From Stereocaulon alpinum (lineage: Eukaryota; Ascomycota; Lecanoromycetes; Lecanorales; Stereocaulaceae): DNA of 64,000 nt. Position numbers and translations under genes: made by a program. Positions 55,015 through 64,000 of the stretch are shown one piece after another (position 1 is the first letter of the stretch; each line of letters opens with the position of its first letter). The notes beneath the pieces were generated by a model that did no database searches, was not told where the DNA came from, and saw only the letters and a program-made list of their open reading frames with translations. The stretch covers positions 62,001 to 126,000 of the forward strand of contig JAEUBA010000038.1 in assembly GCA_018257865.1 (NCBI GenBank), given 5' to 3'.

Positions 55015-56095
55015 ATGGTCGTATCTGGCCAAGAAGCGAAAATTTCGCGTTTCAGATACACGACTGTAACGGGCTTCTTCCTTCAAAACGAGCCTGGCAC
55101 CGACCCGTTAACATTTAACTATGTACTGCATTCAAGACTAGGAGGCAGAGCGAGCCACTGATGCGATCCAGACAGCTATTGATTTCGGGTTGATCAACAG
55201 AACATACGATACAGACGCCCAATACGATCCCGAGCGCAAGAAGACCCAGTGGCAACGTTTCGCTTATCAAGTTTCGCAGTTGAACCTGCAGAGTGAGGAG
55301 AATGTGCAATACAAAGTTCTATATATAGTATGGACTACTGCGTCCAGGAAGAAATTGGACTGATGAATTTGGTAGGGACGACATGGGGAAGGTGTTCATA
55401 ACGTAGCAGAGGACTTTTACGGCACTTTGGCATGGGACGTATGTGCCTCGAAAGCATTTTGCCAATGAGATGCTGACGAGGACAAGGCTTACTGGTCAAA
55501 GCTCGAAGGGAATGATACCGTCACCTGGGCCGACGCTCATTTGACCGAGAAAGGCATCCAGCAAGCCCAGATAGCCAACAGATTTTGGAAGGGCGAGATC
55601 GCGACCCAAAAGATACCGGTGCCACAAAAGTATTATACCAGCCCACTCCATCGTTGTCTAGCTACAGCAAATGTCACATTCTCCGGTCTGGAGCTCCCAG
55701 ACGCTCAGCCATTTATCCCGGAAGTCAAAGAATTTCTACGAGAAGTGAATGGAGTCCATACCTGTGACCGTCGTAGCAACAAGACATACCTCCATAGCGA
55801 ATTCCCGCCCTACATCTTCGAACCTGGTTTCGCTGAGAATGACGAGCTGTGGAATTCCGATGTCCGCGAGAGCGACCCGGACCTTGATGCTCGGTTAAAG
55901 AGACTGCTCGACGACGTTTTCCAAAATGATAACAGCACCTATATATCATTCACTACCCACTCAGGGGCTACCTCTGCACTTCAGAGGAACCTTGGGCATC
56001 GGCTATTTCGCTTACAGACTGGTGGTGTGATGCCTATATTAGTGAAGGCTGAGACATGTGCCGGGAGCTTATCACCCACGCGCATTGCGGCGTAA
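55015..56095 (+). CDS. Histidine phosphatase (phosphoglycerate mutase-like) family protein
   Basis: Exons 55015-55122, 55172-55327, 55376-55438 and 55487-56095 give 311 aa with all introns in phase zero (49, 48 and 48 bp). Splicing builds YTTVTGFFLQNEPGTDPLTFNY followed by FGLINRTYD (quoted in part), then YKVLYIGRHGEGVHNVAEDF, where RHG is the catalytic motif. Further on come WADAHLTEKGIQQA, YYTSPLHRCLATA (second phosphate-binding Arg) and the second His in SFTTHSGATSAL. Relatives usually begin with a short signal peptide. Here the Met at 55015 gives none, and a TTTCAG acceptor just after it suggests that the true first exon lies upstream. Substrate unknown. Confidence 0.82.
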
Positions 56096-56852
56096 AGGAG
56101 GCAGCTCAAGCCTTCTTCAACTGGACGTGGGCGTAAGCAGAGATTCTAGCTCACATAGCCAGCATTTCTGCAACTTAATCCAAAACTCCGGAATTCCTCA
56201 ATCACGTGCTATGGTGCAAGACCTATACCTTCAAGCGCACCCACTTGTGGATGGCTTGAGAAAGGAATATCTCGGTTACTGGTCGAAAGATGAGTAATAT
56301 TATACCTTATAGTGCTTTCAATTTAAGTCCCGATGTCTTTCAGCACCGCGGATCAGTTGGTCTTCTAGTATATTTAGCACCTCTTTGTTCTACTCAGTGG
56401 TCTCAGATCTGTGCAGCATTGTTCACACGCTACGCTCCCCAGACGTATTCACACCTAACCAACCGTAGAAGCACTTTTGCTTCTAGTCTATTTCGGTAAT
56501 ATTCCTATGTTATACAAATAAAGGCAATGCATGGATTGTCAAAGAGCGAGCTTTCGGATGAAAATATGTCCTTCGGAACAATTAGCCCTTCCAGCTCTTC
56601 TGTTGTTCCACAAGCCTCATATTAAACCAAATTGATGCCGAACAATAATCCTTTGTATGTAATGTCAATTGCTCATTTCCACTCATCTTACACGCTCGAC
56701 GAGCAATCTTCTCTGTCAGGAAAGTACAAGTGCAGATCTCATGCAGAGGGTCTAGGGTTCCTTGCTACAGCGACATTCTTGGGAGATATCTCCTTCTAGA
56801 GTCACCGTCTTTTCGATTCTTCTTGCTGGCGAGCTAGAGACAAGTGATCAGC
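56096..56852. other. Intergenic
   Basis: 757 bp between the phosphatase and the secreted protein. Only small ORFs. AT-rich stretches near 56500-56650 probably hold promoter elements of the next gene, but none is distinct. Confidence 0.5.
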
Positions 56853-57611
56853 ATGCATTTCTCCTACAGGTTCGCAGCTCTGGCCTCCATTCTGGCAGTG
56901 GTTTCGGCCCAGAGCACTGGCGTCCCGGGCATCTGGTCACCTTACGACCCCGTCATCAATGTCCAGAATACCGGTTCGACATGGATCTGCTACAAAGTCG
57001 AATTCACGTCCGGATACTTCCCCACAACAACCACCTGCGACTCAAGTCCAGGATTTACTGTCAATCCCGGCGAAACAATAATTATTCACCCCGGCGCAGG
57101 GTTCAATGGTGCCATTACAGCTATAACCAACAACGTCAAAGGTGCGCGGCACGAGATCAACTTCGCATCGCCCTTGAATGGCATGCAGGGTACGTGGTAT
57201 GATGTCGATTATCAACTCGGCATGAGTGATAGCACACTCGGCCCCGCAGATGGCCGGCCACGAAATGTCAACGGCCAGCAACTTCACTCCGTCAGTGGTG
57301 AGCAAAACACCGTAGCCAAAGCCAATGCTGCCTGGGCGAAAACTACCAACAAAGCACAATTACTTGCCTCCTCATACTACCTTCAGCAAGGCTTAAATGG
57401 CCAATTGACACGTGTTTACATGGACAGCAATGCCCCAGCTTGTGTGGTACAATTCTTCCAATTGACGGCGAGCTTTACGGGATATATTGGAGCTGGCAGT
57501 GTCGCTGGGGTGTCTGTAGCCCCTAATACTGCTCAGGGTGACATGGTACACACGGCGGATGAGAAGACCTGGTTTGTCAACACACAGGCGATGGTGATAA
57601 CAGCATACTAG
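56853..57611 (+). CDS. Small secreted protein of unknown function
   Basis: Intronless, 252 aa. The start at 56853 (rather than 56844) gives a clean signal peptide, MHFSYRFAALASILAVVSAQ. The mature protein is Gly/Thr/Asn-rich and appears beta-rich, with segments INVQNTGSTWICYKVEFTSG and GTWYDVDYQLGMSDSTLGP. It has few cysteines and no membrane helix or GPI signal. I recall similar uncharacterised proteins in other ascomycetes but know no function. Candidates are a wall-associated protein or an effector-like protein. Confidence 0.8.
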   Translation: MHFSYRFAALASILAVVSAQSTGVPGIWSPYDPVINVQNTGSTWICYKVEFTSGYFPTTTTCDSSPGFTVNPGETIIIHPGAGFNGAITAITNNVKGARHEINFASPLNGMQGTWYDVDYQLGMSDSTLGPADGRPRNVNGQQLHSVSGEQNTVAKANAAWAKTTNKAQLLASSYYLQQGLNGQLTRVYMDSNAPACVVQFFQLTASFTGYIGAGSVAGVSVAPNTAQGDMVHTADEKTWFVNTQAMVITAY

Positions 57612-58405
57612 ACAGGTTTCACGGTCGATGTATATGAAGGATGTACGGGTTTTTATCTATTAGCGTTGCATGGCTCGAGCATTGGAAGGACTAGCTCCTT
57701 CGCATACGCACATTCCCTAATACCAAGAGTATAGTTTGAATTCATCCTAGTACGATCCTGTGGTAGAAGTGATCAAAATGATGTCATCGTAAAGCAGGCC
57801 CCTCCGTCTACCAAAAACCAGATATTTCTTTGGGCGGGGAACCCTCTAAGCACTCCCTCTAAGCGAGTCGCTAGAGCGTGATTAGCAGCTAGTTAGCGAG
57901 GTTTTAGGGCAGCTCTGGGGTTTGCGCTGAGGGGGGCTCAGGGGGCTCAGGGGGCCCTTTCGAGGTGGTGTTTTCTTGGCGATGGGCTGTAACAATGGTT
58001 CACACGAGCGGACTGATTCCGACTCGATTCTACCTTCTTCACCAATAATGCAACTTCAACGACTCGGCTGAGTCTTAACAAAATTCTCATTTTGAGGTCC
58101 AATTATCACTGATCATCCAATTTTTACTTCACAAGAGGTCGGTACTTGGAAGGATGGTAAAGCAGCACATACGTGAGTACCTTCAACTATCTGTCTTCGC
58201 TACATCTTGCATGATTAAGAACAATCATAATCTGTCAATCCACTGAGATTCTTTTCGAGGTCCTTGATGTCAAAATCGATGCTCATTGAGCCCTATGAAT
58301 GTTTGCCCATCGCTCAGCCTGAAGATCATGAATGTGGTCAGGGTACAATGGCTAATACCAAAGATTAGCTAGAACACAAGGCCTTGAGCCGTTCTTACGA
58401 TAGCC
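57612..58405. other. Intergenic with G-rich direct repeats
   Basis: 794 bp. At 57930-57955 GGGGGCTCA is repeated directly. A region of TCTAAGC and TAGCGAG repeats lies at 57850-57905. An ATG at 58154 opens a short frame followed by GTGAGT and could be a 5' untranslated exon or a chance uORF of SEN34. Confidence 0.4.
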
Positions 58406-59377
58406 ATGCCTGCTTCAAACGCCCCTACAGCGCCTAACTTACCCTTTCCTATATTCCAGGTCTCCTCAAAAGTCGAACGCTACCTCCTATACGACATCAA
58501 TACCATCTCATGGCTTCGGAAAACACACAACATCCTCGGTGTCCTCATCGGTACCCTCCCCCAGATTCCACAGCAGAATGTCTTCCTTGGCCTACCACTC
58601 GAGCTTCAGCCCGAAGAAGCACGACTACTCGTCGAGAAGGGTCTAGCGTATACAGTCAATGATCTAGACTGGCACACAAAAGATCTGGCGTCCAAAACCG
58701 CTACGCAGATCGAGTCGATCCGCACGGACCTACACCGGGATGGGATGGAGGTAGCTCGAAAGCTTGAAAAGAGCAAGCAAAGGCAAACGCAGGAAGCTTT
58801 GAAAAGACTTCGCAGCAATAGCTCCTCCACTACAAGCAGTGATTCAACCGCCAGCCCTGATCCACAAGCGCAAGACAACGCTTCAGAAGAAACATTATTC
58901 GGCAAACCATCTACAAAGGAACCCTCACAAACACAGTCTACCCGTGACCTAAGACCCTGGACCATAACACCCACAACCTCCTACCCACCCCTCTCCACCC
59001 CTCCCGCGCCCCATTCACCAACCCTACCCAAAGCAAATCCGTCTTCATACGCCCTCTTCGCACATCTCCACGACAAAGGCTACTTCATCACTCCAGGCAT
59101 CCGTTTCGGCTGCCAATTCTCCGTCTACCCCGGCGATCCGCTCCGTTTCCATAGCCATTTCCTCGCTATGAGCGCAGAATGGGATGAGGAGATTAGTCTT
59201 TTGGATTTGGTGGGTGGAGGGAGATTGGGGACGGGCGTTAAGAAGGGACGGTTGATTGGTGGGGTGGAGGAGAAGGAAGGGGGTGAAGGGGATGGAGGGG
59301 ATCAAGCGGGCATGGGTAAGGGAAAGGGTGGTGGAGCTGGGGTTAGGACGTTTTGCATTGAGTGGGGTGGCATGTAG
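58406..59377 (+). CDS. SEN34: tRNA-splicing endonuclease subunit Sen34
   Basis: Catalytic subunit that cuts the 3' splice site of intron-containing pre-tRNAs, in complex with Sen2, Sen15 and Sen54. Intronless, 323 aa. N-terminal domain: YLLYDINTISWLRKTHNILG, LPQIPQQNVFLGLPLEL. A Ser/Thr/Pro linker follows, then the C-terminal nuclease fold: GYFITPGIRFGCQFSVYPGD, with catalytic Tyr in VYPGDPL, catalytic His in RFHSHF and catalytic Lys in GTGVKKG. After that Lys a Gly/Glu/Lys-rich insert of about 30 residues precedes the last strand VRTFCIEWGGM. Confidence 0.95.
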   Translation: MPASNAPTAPNLPFPIFQVSSKVERYLLYDINTISWLRKTHNILGVLIGTLPQIPQQNVFLGLPLELQPEEARLLVEKGLAYTVNDLDWHTKDLASKTATQIESIRTDLHRDGMEVARKLEKSKQRQTQEALKRLRSNSSSTTSSDSTASPDPQAQDNASEETLFGKPSTKEPSQTQSTRDLRPWTITPTTSYPPLSTPPAPHSPTLPKANPSSYALFAHLHDKGYFITPGIRFGCQFSVYPGDPLRFHSHFLAMSAEWDEEISLLDLVGGGRLGTGVKKGRLIGGVEEKEGGEGDGGDQAGMGKGKGGGAGVRTFCIEWGGM

Positions 59378-60060
59378 AGGAGGGAGTCGGCGGTACTAAC
59401 TGCCATTTCTACATATCACGATCTATCATGCTACCCTCGGATGCCGAACATCGCCACAACGGTCACGGGTGCTTAGCACGAGCCGCTTGGTTAGAACACC
59501 ATCGTAGCCTCAAAATGTAACACTCCTTGTTCCCTTTGGATCGCAAAAGCAACTGCTGACAAACTTGAATACAGATGCGAAGAACAGGGTGCCGACTCGA
59601 CATCGATCACCAAAGCAAGACTTCTATATAAATGTCTATAAGTCCGAAATCGTACATTCGCGCAAACTAAGCGTCTCAGGAATACGCGGCATGAGAGGGC
59701 GTCGAGCCAAGTTCTCGCCAAAAGGCAAATACTGGGAGTACAATATAGAAGACGAAATCTACCAGAGAGCTGGGTTCGTGTCAGATGAGATGCCTCGAGA
59801 GCAGGGAATGGACGAAAAGGAAGTCGTGGTCCAGGGTACATACAAATCAAAGATTCAGAGCTTCATCCAAACCAGACAAAGGTCTATAAGATACCCACAC
59901 ATCCACCAGCGCCCACCGTGATATGAACCAAGCGCCATACCATTTCCGTTATATACAAAAGACTCTATATACCCCACGAACATCCAGTTCACGTACCGCA
60001 ACTACCAATTCCACGATCACATTACCACCCCTCCTTCCTCCCCCTCCCCCTTCATCCAAC
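59378..60060. other. Intergenic with an unassigned ORF
   Basis: A 118-codon plus-strand ORF (59565-59921) contains the basic stretch GIRGMRGRRAKFSPKGKYWE but no domain I know. A minus-strand ORF of similar length overlaps it. Both may be chance. This region is the 3' flank of both SEN34 and the MFS gene. Confidence 0.4.
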
Positions 60061-61536
60061 CTACTCCCTCCTCTTCCCCACCCTCGGTAAGCCCCACCAA
60101 CAAACCCCCATCATCCCAAAAAGCCCCACACAAATAGGATGCAACACCCAAGTCCCCACACTCTGCGCCAACAGCCCCGTAAAAAATGGCGCAACAGCAC
60201 CCCCCGAACTCCCCAACGCACTAATACCCGCCAAAGAACTCATCTGCAGGCGTCTCGGAATGAGTTTCGTAAACACGCTCGTAGCGCACGGATAGATAGG
60301 ACCGAGCAAGAGTCCGACGATAGAGACGGCGACCGCTTCGCCGATTACATTTGGGACGAGCCAGACGAGGAGCTGGAATGCTGTTGCGCCGGCGATGAGG
60401 AGGAAGGTGGCGCGCTTCTCGCCGATGCGGTGCGCGGGGTGGGAGAGGAGGAAACGGCCTAGTGTGATGCCGGCCCAGAAACCAGAGGTTACGTAGCCGA
60501 CGTGGGAGGGGGAGGAGTGCCGGTAGGAGATTAGGAAGGAGATGACCCAGCCTGAGATGCTGACTTCTGCGCCTTGGTAGGCGAAGATGAAGAGGGCGCC
60601 TAGGATGGTGGTTTTGTTGCGGAGGGCGGCTTTTAGGAGGTGGGAGCGGGAGGAGGTGGGGTGCGGGTTTGAGGGGGTGGGGTGTAGGAGGTGGATGGGG
60701 GAGTTGTCGGTTTCGAAGGTGCGGAAGGAGAGGAAGGCGGAGAGGAGGTTGAGGAGGGCGAGGGGGAGGGCGATGAAGTAGAATGTGCTCCAGGGGCGGC
60801 CGTGGGTTACGAGGCTGGTGGCTATGAGGGGTCCGATGGTGCCGCCTATGCCGTAGGTGCCGTGAAAGAAGCCCAGGCAGGTTGTGGAGTTTGCGAGGTT
60901 CGCGCAGAACATGTTGTTCGGGGCAAGTTGGGATGCAATGCCCAGTCCTATCAGGTAGAAAGCCAGGACGACGACGGGAAAGGGCGGCTTGCAGGCGAGC
61001 ATTATATACGCGGCTGTTATTATTGTCTGGGCAAGGACGAGTGTCCTAGCACGCCCAAGGCGTGACTGAACGACGGCTGCGAGGGGAGCGGCACTGAGGA
61101 AGCCGACGGCATTTGTAACGAAGATGAGAGAAACGATGGCATAACCGATACTGTAGTCTTTTTCCATATACGGGATCAGAGCTCCTGGGGCTGCGTCATT
61201 GAGGCCGTTTCCGAAATTCATCATGCATGCAGAGAGGACTCTCCACTTGTTGATTGGGGGCTCGGTCCATGTTTGCATTATTTCGACTGCATCGGTATAC
61301 TCTGGGCTTGGTGGCCTACTCATTTCGAGGTCATTAGGTGTTCTTGGCGTTTGGGTGCCCGGTGTCACCGGAATTGATGGGCCCTGGCTGCGAGTAGCCG
61401 TCCTTAGCTCATCCAGCTCGTAAGCTGTGGGAAGATCAGGAAGTCCATGGGGCTCCTTCTTGAGAACTGGTGGAGGGTCACGAATGTGGGCACTTTCCTC
61501 GATATCTATTAGAGCACCGAGAGAATGTGATCCCAT
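60061..61536 (-). CDS. Major facilitator superfamily transporter (Bsc6/fucose-permease-like group)
   Basis: Intronless, 491 aa. The first ~95 residues are cytosolic and Pro/Thr-rich. About 12 membrane helices follow. Family-like motifs are FGNGLNDAAPGALIPYME before helix 2, SRLGRARTLV after helix 2 (MFS motif A position), GLGIASQLAPNNMFCANL, and FFHGTYGIGGTIGPLIATS. Central loop SFRTFETDNSPIHLLHPTP. I place it with fungal proteins annotated as bypass-of-stop-codon protein 6; the substrate is unknown. The minus strand of this gene is G-poor in places, giving long G-rich runs on the plus strand. Confidence 0.88.
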   Translation of the reverse strand: MGSHSLGALIDIEESAHIRDPPPVLKKEPHGLPDLPTAYELDELRTATRSQGPSIPVTPGTQTPRTPNDLEMSRPPSPEYTDAVEIMQTWTEPPINKWRVLSACMMNFGNGLNDAAPGALIPYMEKDYSIGYAIVSLIFVTNAVGFLSAAPLAAVVQSRLGRARTLVLAQTIITAAYIMLACKPPFPVVVLAFYLIGLGIASQLAPNNMFCANLANSTTCLGFFHGTYGIGGTIGPLIATSLVTHGRPWSTFYFIALPLALLNLLSAFLSFRTFETDNSPIHLLHPTPSNPHPTSSRSHLLKAALRNKTTILGALFIFAYQGAEVSISGWVISFLISYRHSSPSHVGYVTSGFWAGITLGRFLLSHPAHRIGEKRATFLLIAGATAFQLLVWLVPNVIGEAVAVSIVGLLLGPIYPCATSVFTKLIPRRLQMSSLAGISALGSSGGAVAPFFTGLLAQSVGTWVLHPICVGLFGMMGVCWWGLPRVGKRRE

Positions 61537-61974
61537 GATGGAAGATGTCTCCTATGCTTGTATCTGAAAAGTATCTCAGGGTTCCCCTTATCGAAAAAAA
61601 AAAGATATCGATTGCAAAGAGTGTAATTGTGTTTGCAGCAGAGATCGAAGAATTGCAGTGCGGAAGATGCATTTAGGATGACGGAAGCTTTTCTATCTAG
61701 AAAGTCCAATTGTTTGTATATCAAATATTAAACACGAGTATATCATGTGAGTCAGGAGAGAAAGCACGCAGTCAACGTCACTCAGGGCTAATAGTTTGCT
61801 CCCATAGATTCTGGTAGGGCAAAGCAGCAGTTTCCCTTTATAGAGACGTGGGGTACGCTAGGTCGGCCCTTCTTCGGTTGAGTCGGCCCACCTGCCTCGC
61901 TCATTATATTTTTGACCTCCAACCTTCAATGTTCGTGCTGGACCTTCAAACAAATCAGCTTTCCAGACTCAACA
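61537..61974. other. Divergent promoter, MFS gene / EIF1AD
   Basis: 438 bp between the start codons of the MFS gene and EIF1AD. A poly-A run lies at 61595-61604. No gene seen. Confidence 0.5.
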
Positions 61975-62444
61975 ATGGGTCGGCCAAAGCGCAACCTGCT
62001 TGCCACAGCGGAAGAAACGTCCACTCCACCAGCGGAATTGGGCCATGGACAAGTCATAGCTCGAGTCAAGAAAGCTGAAGGTAACAACCTTTACTCAGTA
62101 GAGCTGGCGTCGGGAACGAAAGTATTGCTGGTGGAGCTACCCTCGCGTTTCCGTTCACAGATATGGATCAAGAATGGAGGCTATGTGGTCGTCGACACTT
62201 CTGCGTTCGAGGGTCGAGACAATAAGCTCAATGGAGAGATTGTCAATGTGGTGAGGGATGAAAAGCAATGGAGGAAGCAGGCTTATTGGCAAGTCTCCTT
62301 ATCCTAAAGCCAAATTTTTAGCTAAGACTTAGACGAAGGCCTCCTGACTTCATCAAGAAACCCACCTATTTTGAAGAAAGCGATGCTGAGGAGTCGACAG
62401 TGGGCAAGATGCCTCCAGCTGAGGACTCGGACTCCAGTGAATGA
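61975..62444 (+). CDS. EIF1AD-like S1/IF1 RNA-binding protein
   Basis: Small OB-fold protein related to eIF1A, homologue of human EIF1AD. Exons 61975-62288 and 62339-62444 give 139 aa. The OB fold spans GHGQVIARVKKAEGNNLYSV, SGTKVLLVELPSRFRSQIWI and GGYVVVDTSAFEGRDNK. The splice joins QAYW to PPDFIKKPTYFEE, the normal family continuation, and the tail is acidic (EDSDSSE). The intron is 50 bp with a GC donor (GCAAGT) and AAG acceptor. No GT donor in the region keeps the frame and the YWPPDF join. The stop is 30 bp from the stop of the convergent ALG3. Confidence 0.9.
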
Positions 62445-62474
62445 ACGGCTCATTGCACGAATGGTTGACGTAGT

Positions 62475-63963
62475 TCATTCGAGATGGCCGATATCCTCCT
62501 TATCAACGTCCCCCGGAGCTTTCACATCCGCAAAGTCTTCTCTTGTACCCCACCAAGCACCGACGACTTGCACGGCCAGACACCCAACCACCACTTTCGA
62601 ACTCAGAGCGGTACTCGGATACACGTTCCATGCCCACTCTTGCGCTGCCCAAACTGCGTATATCAGAACGGGATGCAGGCCGGACTTCCAGAGCAGAAAC
62701 GGGGTGGACCAGGCGATATAAGAATAGAATTGATAGTGAAGGCTTCGTGCACATAACATCCCAATGGCCATCGAGCTAAGGATAGACGTCAAAATGAATG
62801 AGGGATTGATGTTGAGAGCCATCCGCTGCTGGACGAATGGTGGAAGAGGCTTGAATGCTGTCTTTGCTAAGGCTGGCACGGAGAGGCCTGATGGACGTGT
62901 CCAGCGTGTCAGGACAAGAGTGGCGAGAAGCCCCGCATGTACAATCAGAAGGGTCACCGCGAATTCGCGGCTCAGAAAAGTCTTCTCCCCGATGAACCTC
63001 CAATTGACGGTCCATCTAAATAAAAAGACCCGATCCAGCTGGAAAGATCTTCCAAGATATCCTTTTGGATTTTTGGGCAGGAAAGGAAAGGCCAACGTAA
63101 ATTGTAGTTGGGCCATCAGAAAGGCTGCATTCATAGCCCTCTTGAACGGTAGCACTTGCAAAAGTATGATCCCAATCGCGGGAGCTGCCAACAGTAGGCT
63201 CATCTTTGTGCCCAGACCGAATGAGTACGCTACGCTACCGACTGTGAAGATACGTCGTTGGTAGAAGTAGATAGCTATGAAAAGGGCCAGAACGGCAAAA
63301 CAGTCGTTGAAGAGGCGGAGGAGGAAGATGCTGTGCAAACGTTTTGAGAGGATGAGGAGGGGGAAGATATACGGCGGAGCCTGTTACTCCCCATCAGCAA
63401 AACACTTCGTAACACTTTATTGCCTTCCATATCTGAACATCAACTTGCCTTCGCCGTGCGGTAACACAGTAGAACGAAGCTCAAGGTAAGAAGGTATACG
63501 GCCATGAATATATATTGGGCTCGGAGAATGTCTTTACCCTCGTCAGTGACCCGGTAGAGCGCATTGTAAATGTAGACATGAGCTGTAGATCTCCTTAGCC
63601 TCGGCAAATTGTGTCAGCCTCTGCGCGTATCTACCTGCTGGATAAACCAGAGGGCCAGTGTCTCCTTTAATGAGGGTGTAATCTCTTTCGCCGTTTCTGT
63701 ACTGCGCAATCTGTTGCATATAGGCTTTCCAGTCGATCTCGGTGTCTGCGAAGTCAATTGTTAGCCGGAGGGTTCTGGGCGAGCTGGAGGGTCCTCGGTT
63801 CGACAAGGGGAGTTTTGGGGGAAGGCTTACAGGGGATCTTCAAGATGATTAGTACGCAGAGACAAGCGTCTGCTATGAGTAAGAGGGGCGAGAGCCATCT
63901 TGTATGTTTAGGGTTGGTTGCCAGCTCAATAGAACGGTTGTAAACATCCATTGCAGCTCCCAT
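62475..63963 (-). CDS. ALG3: Dolichyl-P-Man:Man5GlcNAc2-PP-dolichol alpha-1,3-mannosyltransferase
   Basis: ER membrane enzyme adding the first lumenal mannose to the lipid-linked N-glycan precursor. Exons 63963-63831, 63745-63635, 63582-63449 and 63380-62475 give 427 aa. Hallmarks: KIPYTEIDWKAYMQQI across splice 1, GERDYTLIKGDTGPLVYPA, then HVYIYNALYRVTDEGKDI, SKRLHSIFLLRLFNDC, YSFGLGTKMSLLLAAPA, FLPKNPKGYLGRSFQLDRVF and HYQFYSYIAWSTPFLLW. About ten hydrophobic segments. Intron 3 (63448-63381) uses a GC donor (GCAAGT). The GT four bases further would break the frame. Met at 63963 or 63951 may be the start. The gene ends 36 bp before the window edge. Confidence 0.94.
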
Positions 63964-64000
63964 GAGTTGGGTAAAAGGGACGGAGCTTTGGAGCTTTTGC

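Overview
The window is nuclear DNA of a filamentous ascomycete (Pezizomycotina). The evidence is short spliceosomal introns (mostly 44-75 bp, GTAAGT-like donors), fungal versions of housekeeping genes (Scc2/Mis4, Kei1, Ypt6, Gid8, Esa1, Nop53), a PIR-type and a GPI-type wall protein, and an AT-rich left edge that looks mutated by RIP. The class cannot be fixed from sequence alone; a Dothideomycete-like fungus is a guess.

Layout. 1-3.5 kb: a RIP-degraded repeat remnant, then a PIR cell-wall protein. 3.5-13.4 kb: a compact housekeeping block: cohesin loader SCC2, RNA polymerase I subunit RPA12, deoxyhypusine hydroxylase, U5 snRNP protein DIB1 and RNase H2 subunit C. 13.7-17.2 kb: a heavily broken major-royal-jelly/yellow-type pseudogene, then an intact four-exon cyclopropane-fatty-acid synthase. 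17.4-27.3 kb: REX4, ATP synthase subunit f, complex I NDUFS4, a uridine kinase/UPRT-like protein, GID8 and ESA1. 27.9-32.8 kb: a 4.8 kb island of degenerate, palindrome-rich short repeats that changes polarity several times and has no credible gene. 33.4-42.9 kb: ESF1, a DUF4385 protein, a 1329-aa low-complexity protein and an F-box-like protein. 42.9-46.3 kb: gene-poor, with a cyanovirin-N-homology ORF interrupted by one TAG and an ~85 bp degenerate tandem repeat. 46.3-50.6 kb: NOP53, YPT6, KEI1. 51.1-57.6 kb: surface and secretory genes (GPI-anchored repeat protein, GILT-like protein, histidine phosphatase, secreted unknown). 58.4-64 kb: SEN34, an MFS transporter, EIF1AD and ALG3.

There is no operon-like or biosynthetic cluster. 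Related functions recur by chance rather than by linkage: ribosome biogenesis (RPA12, REX4, ESF1, NOP53), respiration (ATP17, NDUFS4), secretory pathway and wall (KEI1, ALG3, YPT6, PIR and GPI proteins). The most unusual items are the 4.8 kb palindromic repeat island, the single-stop cyanovirin-N ORF, the multiply broken royal-jelly-like gene, and two adjacent convergent genes that both need a GC-AG intron. Exon models were built by hand from splice signals, reading-frame closure and remembered family sequence. No alignment was run.
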